A stretch of DNA of 64,000 nucleotides from Burkholderia sp. HI2500. GTDB lineage: Bacteria; Pseudomonadota; Gammaproteobacteria; Burkholderiales; Burkholderiaceae. Where the stretch lies: contig NZ_NKFL01000006.1 in NCBI RefSeq assembly GCF_002223055.1, positions 2,170,001-2,234,000 of the forward strand, read 5' to 3'. The notes under the pieces were generated by a model. It saw only the letters and a list, made by a program, of their open reading frames with translations, was not told the DNA's origin and did not search any database. A program made the position numbers and the translations under genes. This document shows positions 18,592 to 26,894 of the stretch, one piece after another (the first letter of the stretch is position 1; each line of letters begins with the position of its first letter).

Positions 18592-18650
18592 CGGTCATCC
18601 CCGGGCGGCCCGTGCGCCGCCCGGCCCCTTGCCTTTCGCTCCTGCCTTCC

Positions 18651-19655
18651 ATGAATCTCGTATCGATCCAGGCGCCGGCCGCCGTCGTGATGATCCGGCC
18701 GCACCGCTTCCTGCCGAACCCGCAGACCGCGGCCGACAACGCGTTCCAGCGCACGGCCGGCGGCGACGGCGCGCACGGCGCGGCATCCGTGTCGGCCGCC
18801 GCGCGCGACGAAGTCACGGCCGCCGCGCGGACGCTCGCCGATGCGGGCGTGCGCGTGCACGTGTTCGACGACCACGGCGAGCGCGACACGCCCGACTCCG
18901 TGTTCCCGAACAACTGGTTCTCGACGCATCCGGGCGGCCACGTCGCGCTCTTTCCGATGTTCAGCCCGAACCGGCGCCGTGAGCGGCGCGCGGACGTGAT
19001 CGAGATGCTGAAGGCCGAGTACCGCGTGCAGGACGTGATCGACTACTCGGGCCTCGAATACGACGACGTGTTCCTCGAAGGCACCGGCGCGCTGGTGCTC
19101 GACCACGTCGCTCGGATCGCGTACACCGCGCGTTCGCGCCGCGCCGATCCGGTCGCGCTCGAACGCTTCTGCACGCACTTCAATTTCGAGCCGATCTGCT
19201 TCGATACGGCCGATGCCGACGGGCGGCCGATCTATCACACGAACGTGATGATGAGCGTCGCGACCGAGTTCGCGATGGTCGGCCTCGAACTCATTGCCGA
19301 CCGCCGTCGTCGTGACGAGATCGCACAGCGTCTCGCCGAAACGGGCCGCACGGTGATCGCGCTCGATGCCTCGCAGATCGCGAATTTCGCGGGCAATACG
19401 CTGGAATTGTCGGGCAAGGAAGGGCGTGTGCTCGCGCTGTCGCGGCGTGCGTACGACTGCCTCACGCCGGTGCAGCGCGCGACGATCGAGCGTTCGGCAC
19501 GGCTGCTGCCGCTCGACGTGCCGACGATCGAACTGGCCGGCGGCTCGGTGCGCTGCATGCTGGCGGGGATTCATCTGGCGCGGCGGGCGGTGGCGCCGAA
19601 CGTGATGGCCGTGGAATCGGCCGCATCGTCATGCGAGACGACGCCACAGATGTGA
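18651..19655 (+). CDS. ctlX: Citrulline-utilisation hydrolase CtlX-like (amidinotransferase fold)
   Basis: A 334-residue protein of the guanidino-group-modifying superfamily. Visible landmarks are the substrate-pocket segment DSVFPNNWFSTH near 85, EGTGALVLD near 145, the catalytic His in PIYHTNVMM near 200 and the nucleophile Cys in GGSVRCMLAGIHL near 305. It matches the CtlX group, reported to act on citrulline, rather than classical arginine deiminase. It follows ornithine cyclodeaminase by about 60 bases in one operon. Product is probably ornithine, fed to the neighbouring enzyme (inference). Confidence 0.78.
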   Translation: MNLVSIQAPAAVVMIRPHRFLPNPQTAADNAFQRTAGGDGAHGAASVSAAARDEVTAAARTLADAGVRVHVFDDHGERDTPDSVFPNNWFSTHPGGHVALFPMFSPNRRRERRADVIEMLKAEYRVQDVIDYSGLEYDDVFLEGTGALVLDHVARIAYTARSRRADPVALERFCTHFNFEPICFDTADADGRPIYHTNVMMSVATEFAMVGLELIADRRRRDEIAQRLAETGRTVIALDASQIANFAGNTLELSGKEGRVLALSRRAYDCLTPVQRATIERSARLLPLDVPTIELAGGSVRCMLAGIHLARRAVAPNVMAVESAASSCETTPQM

Positions 19656-19674
19656 TCGGCGCGCTCACAACGCA

Positions 19675-19711
19675 CAAACGGCTGCCGATGCAATGCAACG
19701 GCAGCCGTTTG
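19675..19711. terminator. Strong bidirectional hairpin
   Basis: CAAACGGCTGCCG (19675-19687) pairs perfectly with CGGCAGCCGTTTG (19699-19711), a 13-bp stem with an 11-base loop. It lies between the ctlX-like gene and the convergent Hsp70 operon, and the stem base is A/T-rich on both sides. Confidence 0.75.
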
Positions 19712-19808
19712 CGTATTCGAAGGACGTTGAATCGGTGAGCGTCAGCCCGCATCGGCAACGCCGCGCAATGCTCCGGCGTCCGAATGATGCCGGAGCACAC
19801 CGCGCTGC

Positions 19809-22553
19809 TCACCCCGCCAGCAGCTTCAACCCCGCCGGCAGCGTTTCGCCGAACACACGCACCGTGTCGGCTTCGTCGAACGCGATGGCCTCGCGCACCA
19901 TGTCGATCCATGCCGCCGACGCATTCGCGGCCGACAGGCGCTTGATCACGGCCTCGCGGGTATCGTCCGGCAGGTCGCGCGAACGGTCTCCGGTCATCCG
20001 CGCAATCTGTGCAGCCGCGAACGCAGCCGGTTCAACCTGCTTCCAGTCGAGCGCGAACAGCGCATCGAGCCAGCCGGTGGCGACTTCCGCCGGCACGACA
20101 CTGTGCGCGCTGCCGTAGAACGGCCGGCGCGCACCGATGCGTCCGAGCGCCCACGCGCACAGCGTGCGCTCCGCCGGCTTCTGCAATTGCGCGATCAACC
20201 GCTCGGCCAGCTCGACCTTGCGTTCGACGGGCAGCCGTTCGAGCGACGCGGACAACCGCGTCATATCGGCCGGCCCGACCTTGCCCGGGTCGAACGGCAG
20301 CTTGCGCCGCTTGTCGTCGGTCGGTTCGAGGAAGGCGATCGCGTCGCGCACCTGCGTCTGCGCATCGTCGTCGAGGCCGCCGGCCACGCGCCGCCACAGC
20401 GTCCACCACTCGGACCACACCTGAGCGTCGGTCACATACTGAATCCCGTCGTCGAACAACGGCCACAGCTGCTCGATGCGCCATGCATCGAGCGGATGCC
20501 CGAAGCCCGGGCGCAGGCAATAGCCGGCGAGGTTCAGCCACGCACGTTCGTGATCGGCCGAGCGCCGGCGGCGCCGTGCGCGCGCGAGCAACGCATCGAA
20601 CAATTCACGCGCGAGCGCAACGTCCCACTCTTCCCGCGCACCAAGCACCTGCTCAAGCTGCGCGCGCAGCCGTCGCGTGTCTTTCGGCGTGACGCCGGCG
20701 GCCTTGCTGCCGAACGAGCGCTCGATCAGTTCGAGCGCCTGGTCGAGCCGCGGATGCCGCGCGAGCGCAGCGTCGTCGCCCTGCACGGGCGCATCGCCGC
20801 GCAGCTGGAATTCGAGCCGCCAGCGGCGCGATGCATCGTCGGTCGCGATGCAGTGCATTTCGAGCGTGCCGACTTCCGTCAGCGACGCGGTGAGCTTCAC
20901 CGGTGTTTCGCTCGCATCGCCGCCCACTTTTGCGTCGACGACCGTCGCGATCGGCGGCAGCCGCACGAAATCGCCGCCGTCGAAATCGACGAGATCGCCG
21001 GGCCGGTATGCGGTGTCGGCCACCGTCGACACGAGGTGGAAACGCACCGGCTGCCCGAGTTGCAGCGCGAACGTGCGATCGTCGAGCCGGATCTCGTGGC
21101 CCTCTTCCGCGCCGCGCGGCAGCAGGCAGACGCCGCGCACGGCCGCGCCTTCGGCACCATCGTCGAGCACGAGGAAATAGCTGCGCGCGGAACCGCCGCC
21201 GATGCGCGGCGCATGACCGGCGCGCGCGAGCCCGTAGGCCACCGCGCCGCGCGCGACCGCGACGTCCGGATGCGCGTTGTGCAGCACGTCGAGCGGCGCG
21301 CCGCGCCACGCGCCGAGCGTCTGCGCGAGACGGTCGGCGAGCGCGCCCGCGCGGAACACGCCGCCGTTGAGCAGCAGCGTGTCCGGCAGCGGGCCTTCCG
21401 CATGACGATTCAGGAACGCGGCGACGTGCCGCGTGACGGCCGCGTCGCTCGCATACGGCAGCCCGAATTCGACGATCGCGGCGCGCGCACGGCGCGGCAA
21501 CTCGCCGGCTTCGACCTGCGGAAAGAACCCGTCGACGACGATCTGCTCGACTTCCTGCCGCGTCAGCTCGGCCGAGCGCGCGCCGCCGACGAGCTTGCTG
21601 CCCGCGCCGAGCAGCGTGACGTTGACGGATTCGGGCGCATCGTCGCCGAGCAGCCGCTCCTTCGCGGCACGGCAACGCTCGACGAGCTGCGACAGGCTCG
21701 CGGCCGACAGCCGCGTGCCGGGCTCGGTCAGCCGCGACTCGACCAGGCGCGCGAGCGCGAGGTCCATGTTGTCGCCACCGAGCATCAGGTGGTTGCCGAC
21801 GCCGACGCGCGTGAAGGTCGGCTCGCCGTCGTCGCCCGGCGCGACATCGACGAGCGTGAGATCGGTCGTGCCGCCGCCGACGTCGCAGATCAGCACGCGG
21901 CGCGCAGCGGCAAACGTCTCGCGCAGCGTGTCACGCTGCCCGTACAGCCAGTCGTAGAACGCGGCCTGCGGCTCTTCCAGCAGCCGCAGCGCGGGCAGCT
22001 TCGCACGCCGCGCGGCCTCGACCGTCAGCGCGCGCGCGCCGTCGTCGAACGACGCGGGCACCGTCAGGATCACGTCCTGCTTCGCGAGCGGTGCGTCGGG
22101 AAAACGGGCATCCCATGCGTCACGCACGTGCGCGAGATAGCTCGCGCTCGCGTCGACCGGCGACACCTTGTCGACGCCGTCGGCCGCGCCCCACGGCAGG
22201 ATCGCCGCGAGCCGGTCGACCGACGCGTGCGACAGCCAGCTCTTCGCGCTCGTCACGAGCCGGCCCGGCACCTGCGCGCCGAGCGTGCGCGCGTAGCGGC
22301 CGATCACGGCCGGCGTCGCACCGGCCGCGCTCGCTTTCGCGTGGGCCACCCACGGCAGCCGCAGCGTGTCCGGCGGCAGCTCGCCCGCCGCCGGGTGATA
22401 GCGCACCGACGGCAGCAGCGGCTGCGCGGCCACCGCGCCGGGGCCGACCAGCTGCTCGACGTCGAACACGCGGATCGCGTCGGAACCGGCCTCGACGTAT
22501 GCGACGACCGTATTGCTCGTGCCGAGGTCGATCCCGACCGTATAGCGCTTCAT
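19809..22553 (-). CDS. Large Hsp70-family protein with C-terminal extension
   Basis: A 914-residue Hsp70-type protein. The N-terminal actin-like ATPase domain (about 1-400) has the phosphate-1 motif GIDLGTSNTVVAY, phosphate-2 CDVGGGTTDLTLVD and the GGDNMDLALA segment. A substrate-binding-like region follows, then a ~300-residue C-terminal extension that DnaK lacks (I think DUF3731). No DnaK-style acidic tail. It starts six bases after the smaller Hsp70 gene and is the last gene of the DUF2760-Hsp70-Hsp70 operon. Cytoplasmic; clients are unknown. Confidence 0.88.
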   Translation of the reverse strand: MKRYTVGIDLGTSNTVVAYVEAGSDAIRVFDVEQLVGPGAVAAQPLLPSVRYHPAAGELPPDTLRLPWVAHAKASAAGATPAVIGRYARTLGAQVPGRLVTSAKSWLSHASVDRLAAILPWGAADGVDKVSPVDASASYLAHVRDAWDARFPDAPLAKQDVILTVPASFDDGARALTVEAARRAKLPALRLLEEPQAAFYDWLYGQRDTLRETFAAARRVLICDVGGGTTDLTLVDVAPGDDGEPTFTRVGVGNHLMLGGDNMDLALARLVESRLTEPGTRLSAASLSQLVERCRAAKERLLGDDAPESVNVTLLGAGSKLVGGARSAELTRQEVEQIVVDGFFPQVEAGELPRRARAAIVEFGLPYASDAAVTRHVAAFLNRHAEGPLPDTLLLNGGVFRAGALADRLAQTLGAWRGAPLDVLHNAHPDVAVARGAVAYGLARAGHAPRIGGGSARSYFLVLDDGAEGAAVRGVCLLPRGAEEGHEIRLDDRTFALQLGQPVRFHLVSTVADTAYRPGDLVDFDGGDFVRLPPIATVVDAKVGGDASETPVKLTASLTEVGTLEMHCIATDDASRRWRLEFQLRGDAPVQGDDAALARHPRLDQALELIERSFGSKAAGVTPKDTRRLRAQLEQVLGAREEWDVALARELFDALLARARRRRRSADHERAWLNLAGYCLRPGFGHPLDAWRIEQLWPLFDDGIQYVTDAQVWSEWWTLWRRVAGGLDDDAQTQVRDAIAFLEPTDDKRRKLPFDPGKVGPADMTRLSASLERLPVERKVELAERLIAQLQKPAERTLCAWALGRIGARRPFYGSAHSVVPAEVATGWLDALFALDWKQVEPAAFAAAQIARMTGDRSRDLPDDTREAVIKRLSAANASAAWIDMVREAIAFDEADTVRVFGETLPAGLKLLAG

Positions 22554-22558
22554 CGCGC

Positions 22559-24400
22559 TCAGGCGGCGCCGCGCACGTCGAACTCGACCTTCCAGCGCTC
22601 GTCCGTGCCGCTCGGGATCGCCTCGAGTTCGAGCGTGCCGGCTTCGGTCACGCGCGCATGCAGCTTCACGGGCACGACCTCGCCGACGGTGCGCCCTTCG
22701 GCGGGCAGCGTCGCCTGGATTTCCTCCAGCTCCTGCAGCTCTTCCGGCGACCAGTAGTCGAGCAGCGTGCCGACCTGGTCCTGGCGGCGCACCGACGAAC
22801 CGAAGAAGCGGAACTGCACCGGTTCGCCGACGACGAGGCCGAACTCCTGCGGCGGCAGCGCCGCGTCCGAGCCTTCCTCCATGCCGAACGGCGCGACGCA
22901 CAGCGCCTGCACCGGCGGTTCGAGCCCCGGCACGGCCGGCATCGCAGATTCGATCGCGACGTAGTACGCACGCGCCGTGCCGCCGCGAATGCGCACGCCC
23001 CGGCCGCGCTTCACGTAGCCGTAGTACGCGGCGCCGCGCGCGACCGCGAGATCGAGATCCGCGCCTTCGAGCAGGCGCGCGGGCGGCGCGCCTTCAGCGG
23101 CGAGCCAGCTGTTGAGCGTATCGAGCACGCGCTGCGTGAGCAGCGTCGACTTGAACACGCCGCCGTTGAACAGCACGGCGGTCGGATGCAGGAACGTCGC
23201 GCCCTGCGGCAGCGTGCGCTGCACGCCTTCGAGCGAGTCGAGCGCCGCGACCTGACGGCCGAGGAACGCCGCGAGATGGCGCGTGATGCCCGCGTCCTGC
23301 GCATACGGCAGGCCGAGCTGCGTCAGGCCGACACGGGCGCGGCTCACCGGGCGCGCGGCCGCGTCGACTTGCGGGAAGAAGCCTTCGAGGATCGTCTGCG
23401 TGAGTTCGGCGCGCGTCAGCTCCGTGCGGATCGACCCGCCGATCAGCTTCGAGCCGCGGCTCGGCACGACGAGCGGCACCGCGTCGGTCGTCGGGTCGGA
23501 CAGCAGCGTTTCCTTCGCGGAACGGCATGCGTACGTGAGCGCGCGCAGTTGCCACGGATCGGCCTGCGTGCCCTGCTGCGCGAGCTTGCGCGCGACGACG
23601 TGCGCGAGCGCGAGGTCCATGTTGTCGCCGCCGAGCAGGATGTGCTCGCCGACCGCCACGCGATGCAGTTCGAGATTGCCGTCGCGCTCGACCACCGCGA
23701 TCAGCGACAGGTCGGTCGTGCCGCCGCCGACGTCGACGCACAGGATCAGGTCGCCGACCTGCACCTGCTTACGCCAGCCGCCCTGGCTCTTCTGGATCCA
23801 GCTGTACAGCGCGGCCTGCGGCTCTTCGAGCAGCGTCATCCGCGAGTAGCCGGCGGCGCGGGCGGCCTCGGCCGTCAGTTCGCGCGCGGCCGGGTCGAAC
23901 GACGCGGGGATCGTGACCGTCACGTCCTGGTCGGCGAACGGCGCGTCGGGATGCGCGTGGTCCCACGCTTCGCGCAGGTGCGTCAGGTAGCGGATCGAGC
24001 TTTCCAGCGGCGACACGCGCGCCACTTCCGGCGGCGCATCGCTCGGCAGGATCGCCGCGCGGCGGTCGACGCCCGGGTGGCACAGCCAGCTCTTCGCGCT
24101 CGACACGAGGCGGATCGGCGTGCCGGCGCCGCGCGTGCGCGCCATTTCGCCGACTGCGAAAGCGCGCGAGGCCGTCCACGGCAGCGTCAGGTCGCCTTGC
24201 GTGAGTTCGCTTTCATGCGGCAGGTAAAGGAACGACGGCAGCAGGTCGCGCGACTCCAGCGCGCCGGGCGCGGTGAGCTGCGCGATCGGCAGCACCTGCT
24301 GCGTGATGGTTTCGCCGTCGCTCGCGGCGCTGTCGACATACGACAGCGCGCAGTGGGTCGTCCCGAGATCGATACCGATCGAATAGCGCGGATCGCTCAC
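22559..24400 (-). CDS. Hsp70-family protein
   Basis: A 613-residue Hsp70 relative with GIDLGTTHCALSYV at the N-terminus, CVDVGGGTTDLSLI at phosphate-2 and GGDNMDLALAHVV. It is near DnaK length, but the sequence diverges strongly from DnaK and HscA: there is an insert near 205 (KSQGGWRKQ) and no recognisable DnaK lid. It overlaps the DUF2760 gene by four bases and precedes the larger Hsp70 by five. Two non-identical Hsp70s in tandem suggests they work together, perhaps as a heterodimer or relay (inference). Confidence 0.88.
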   Translation of the reverse strand: MSDPRYSIGIDLGTTHCALSYVDSAASDGETITQQVLPIAQLTAPGALESRDLLPSFLYLPHESELTQGDLTLPWTASRAFAVGEMARTRGAGTPIRLVSSAKSWLCHPGVDRRAAILPSDAPPEVARVSPLESSIRYLTHLREAWDHAHPDAPFADQDVTVTIPASFDPAARELTAEAARAAGYSRMTLLEEPQAALYSWIQKSQGGWRKQVQVGDLILCVDVGGGTTDLSLIAVVERDGNLELHRVAVGEHILLGGDNMDLALAHVVARKLAQQGTQADPWQLRALTYACRSAKETLLSDPTTDAVPLVVPSRGSKLIGGSIRTELTRAELTQTILEGFFPQVDAAARPVSRARVGLTQLGLPYAQDAGITRHLAAFLGRQVAALDSLEGVQRTLPQGATFLHPTAVLFNGGVFKSTLLTQRVLDTLNSWLAAEGAPPARLLEGADLDLAVARGAAYYGYVKRGRGVRIRGGTARAYYVAIESAMPAVPGLEPPVQALCVAPFGMEEGSDAALPPQEFGLVVGEPVQFRFFGSSVRRQDQVGTLLDYWSPEELQELEEIQATLPAEGRTVGEVVPVKLHARVTEAGTLELEAIPSGTDERWKVEFDVRGAA

Positions 24401-24984
24401 AGTTCCACCTCCGCCGGTGCGACGACCGACGCGTCGTGGCTGCCCGTCAGCTTCGGCAGGCGCACGTCGGCGACCCGCCAGCCGCGATGGCTGACCGTGC
24501 CCGTGAACGGCGCGGCGCCGACCACGTTGCCGGTCACGCGCACGGCCGTCGCGTCGAAACCGGCCGGCAGCGTCACGCGGCTGCCTTCGGCTTCGTCGCG
24601 CACCGGCACGATCGTGAAATGTTCGCGCAGCGCGGCACGGCAGCCGTCGTGCACGAGGCGTGCGGCCGCGCCGATGTCGGCGTCCGCGTAGCCGGCGATG
24701 TCTTCCTCGACGAAGTCGATGAAGCGCGCATCGCGCTGCAGCAGGCCGAGCAGTTGCAATGCAGCCTGCGGGCTCGCCTCGCTCAGCTCGGGCGCCGGCG
24801 CCTTCACGGGCGCGGCGGCAGGCGCCGGGGCCGGGGCCGCGGCGGGGGCCGGCGCGACCGGGGCCGGGGCGCCATCGCGCACGCGCAGCACGCCGGCCGC
24901 GAACTCGCGGTTGCCGAGCACGGAGAAGAACGTGCCGACGGCCAGCGACAGCCGGCCGAAGAAGGACAGGTTGGATTCGGGCAT
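24397..24984 (-). CDS. DUF2760-domain protein, partner of the tandem Hsp70s
   Basis: A 195-residue protein. Residues 1-38 form an amphipathic/hydrophobic start (LSFFGRLSLAVGTFFSVLG), residues ~39-66 a low-complexity Ala-Pro linker, and the remainder a compact domain containing ALQLLGLLQRDARFIDFVEED, which fits DUF2760. The domain has no known activity. It is first in the operon and translationally coupled to the Hsp70 that follows. The hydrophobic start could tether the chaperones to the membrane, or the domain could act as co-chaperone (inference). Confidence 0.75.
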   Translation of the reverse strand: MPESNLSFFGRLSLAVGTFFSVLGNREFAAGVLRVRDGAPAPVAPAPAAAPAPAPAAAPVKAPAPELSEASPQAALQLLGLLQRDARFIDFVEEDIAGYADADIGAAARLVHDGCRAALREHFTIVPVRDEAEGSRVTLPAGFDATAVRVTGNVVGAAPFTGTVSHRGWRVADVRLPKLTGSHDASVVAPAEVEL

Positions 24985-25235
24985 GGGGTCTGGACTCCTG
25001 TGGGCTCGCGACTGGGCGAGCGTTTCTTGCCTGGGCGCCCGGCGGCAGCGTGCGGATGGCGCACTGGCGCCGCCCGGCGCGTGATTCGGTCGCGCCCTCG
25101 CGGGTGCGGAAAACCCGTATTTTGCCCTGTGGCGGGCGAACCGGGCAGAAGTTGGGGGACAGAACATCGCGGCGCGGTGTTTTCGGCCGCGTCGGCGCGC
25201 GCGTTGGCGACGCCCGACGGCGATGCTGCGGTGCG

Positions 25236-25676
25236 TCAGCGCGGCTTGCGCCGCTTCGCGTGCTTCGCGTCGAAATCGCGCGACAGCATGCCGAGCGTGA
25301 CTTCGCCGAAGCGGGCGAGCAGCGTCGTCTCGGCCTCCTTCAGCGTGGCCGACAGGTGCGCATTGACGGCCTGCTCGACCAGGCATTCGGCCTCGTCGTC
25401 GGTCACCAGATCGGAGAACAGCGGCGGCTCGCCCACCGCGCGATAGACGTCGAGCAGCGTGATGTCGTCGAGCGCGACGCTCAGCACCCAGCCGCCGCCA
25501 TGCCCCTTCTCCGACTGCACGTAGCCGCAGTCGCGCAAGCCGCCGAGCAGGCGCCGCACGACGACCGGGTTCGTGCACAACATCGTCGCGATCGCGTCGG
25601 ACGTCATCGGGCCGTCGGCCTGATCCAGGTGGATCAGCGCATGCAGCATCCGCGACAAGCGGCTATCGGTTCTCAC
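25236..25676 (-). CDS. Rrf2-family transcriptional regulator
   Basis: A 146-residue Rrf2 regulator. The GTG at 25676 has a strong GGGGAG site about 9 bases upstream; a longer open frame to 25742 overlaps the operator dyad and is unlikely. HTH residues 24-60 include PMTSDAIATMLCTNPVVVRRL. It has three scattered cysteines (MLCTN, RDCGYV, EAECLV), not the clustered C-x5-C-x5-C of iron-sulfur members such as IscR, so thiol-redox sensing is more likely. Divergent from a thioredoxin-reductase-like flavoprotein that it probably represses. Confidence 0.88.
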   Translation of the reverse strand: MRTDSRLSRMLHALIHLDQADGPMTSDAIATMLCTNPVVVRRLLGGLRDCGYVQSEKGHGGGWVLSVALDDITLLDVYRAVGEPPLFSDLVTDDEAECLVEQAVNAHLSATLKEAETTLLARFGEVTLGMLSRDFDAKHAKRRKPR

Positions 25677-25705
25677 GAGCGGTGCTCCCCTCTCTCGAAA
25701 CTTTT

Positions 25706-25746
25706 GAAGTTGCGTGAATGATACCATCGCCCTATCATGCAACTTC
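25706..25746. promoter_or_regulatory. Candidate Rrf2 operator dyad
   Basis: GAAGTTGC at 25706-25713 is inverted as GCAACTTC at 25739-25746, and inside it ATGATA (25718-25723) is inverted as TATCAT (25733-25738). The nested dyad sits in the 156-base divergent gap next to the Rrf2 gene start. It is the most likely site of autoregulation and control of the flavoprotein gene. Confidence 0.6.
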
Positions 25747-25832
25747 TCGTGTTTCTTGAGTTGGGTTGAGTTGAGACGACCACCATCGGAGCACGTCCGT
25801 CATTCACGCAGGTTCAGGAAAGGAGTCGGTGC

Positions 25833-26747
25833 ATGCATGGCCATCATGAAGTGATCGTGATCGGCGGCAGCTTTGCAGGGCTGTCGGCCGCGATGCAGCT
25901 TGCGCGGGCGCGCCGCCGCGTGCTCGTGATCGATGCCGGCCGGCCGCGCAACCGCTTTGCCGCGCACGCGCACGGTTTTTTCGGGCAGGACGGCAAGCCG
26001 CCCGCGCAGATCGTCGACGAAGCCGCCGCGCAGCTCGCCGCGTACCCCACCGTGCAGCGGATCGCAGGCGACGTGCGCACGGCCGAGCGCGATGCGGACG
26101 GCCGCTTCCACGTGACGCTCGCCGACGGCAGCCGGGCGAGTGCCGACCGGTTGATCCTCGCGACCGGTATCCGCGACGAATTGCCTGCACTGCCGGGGCT
26201 TGCGGAACGCTGGGGTGTCAGCGTGCTGCATTGTCCGTACTGCCACGGATACGAGGTGAGCGGCCAGCGGCTCGGCGTGCTCGCCACGCATCCGCTGTCG
26301 GTGCATCAGGCGATCCTGATTCCGGACTGGGGCCCGACGACGTGGTTCACGCAGGACGTGGTCGAAGCGAACGAAGAAGAAGCCGCGTTGCTCGATGCGC
26401 GCGGCGTGCGCATCGAGCGGTCGCCGGTCGTGGAAATCCTCGGCGATGCGCCGCGGATCGATGCGTTGCGGCTCGCCGACGGGCAGGTCGTGCCGATCGA
26501 TGCGCTGTTCGTCGGCGCGCACACGGCGATGGCGAGCGATCTCGCGCAGCAGCTCGGCTGTGCATTCGACGACGGGCCGCTCGGCCCGGTCGTGCGCGTC
26601 GATGCAATGAAGCAGACGAGCGTCGCCGGCGTGTTCGCGGCCGGCGACGCGTCGACGCCGATGACCAACGCAACGTTCGCATCGGCGTCGGGGGTGATGG
26701 CCGGGGTCGCCGCGCACCGGTCGCTGATTGTCGGGCTCGGCCGGTAA
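25833..26747 (+). CDS. Thioredoxin-reductase-like FAD/NAD(P)H oxidoreductase
   Basis: A 304-residue flavoprotein of the low-molecular-weight thioredoxin reductase fold. FAD motif VIGGSFAGLSAAMQLARA is at residue 8, the redox pair C134-P-Y-C137 lies in LHCPYCHGYE, and the C-terminal FAD motif is VAGVFAAGDAS. The NADPH-binding glycine motif expected just after the CxxC is replaced by RLGVLATHPLS, which is typical of the TrxR-like side branch that includes gliotoxin/holomycin-type dithiol oxidases and ferredoxin-linked enzymes. The electron partner is uncertain. Divergent from its probable Rrf2 repressor. Confidence 0.82.
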   Translation: MHGHHEVIVIGGSFAGLSAAMQLARARRRVLVIDAGRPRNRFAAHAHGFFGQDGKPPAQIVDEAAAQLAAYPTVQRIAGDVRTAERDADGRFHVTLADGSRASADRLILATGIRDELPALPGLAERWGVSVLHCPYCHGYEVSGQRLGVLATHPLSVHQAILIPDWGPTTWFTQDVVEANEEEAALLDARGVRIERSPVVEILGDAPRIDALRLADGQVVPIDALFVGAHTAMASDLAQQLGCAFDDGPLGPVVRVDAMKQTSVAGVFAAGDASTPMTNATFASASGVMAGVAAHRSLIVGLGR

Positions 26748-26857
26748 CGGTGCGTGGCGCCGCGGGCCGTGTCATTCGAAGCAGCCAGGCAATCCGATTC
26801 GATGCGCGACCGACGCGATCCACAGCAGCATCGATGGATTCGCGTCGCGATGTGCGG

Positions 26858-26885
26858 TTTAATGCTCGGCACACCCAGCATTAAG
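26858..26885. promoter_or_regulatory. Candidate LysR operator, copy 1
   Basis: TTTAATGC (26858-26865) and GCATTAAG (26878-26885) form an inverted repeat with a 12-base spacer, ending 9 bases before the LysR start codon. The same arms and spacer recur at 27867-27894 before the operon downstream, suggesting autoregulation plus operon control by one protein. Confidence 0.6.
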
Positions 26886-26894
26886 AGAAACGAA

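Noticed and set aside
20103..22757. Long open frame on the plus strand, opposite the large Hsp70 gene
   Set aside because: It is the mirror of the Hsp70 coding frame, rich in Arg, Ala and Gln with no domain. In DNA this GC-rich, opposite-strand frames stay open by codon bias.
24985..25235. Possible small gene or regulatory RNA between the DUF2760 gene and the Rrf2 gene
   Set aside because: No ribosome site, conserved frame or strong hairpin could be identified, so I leave it as an ordinary promoter gap.
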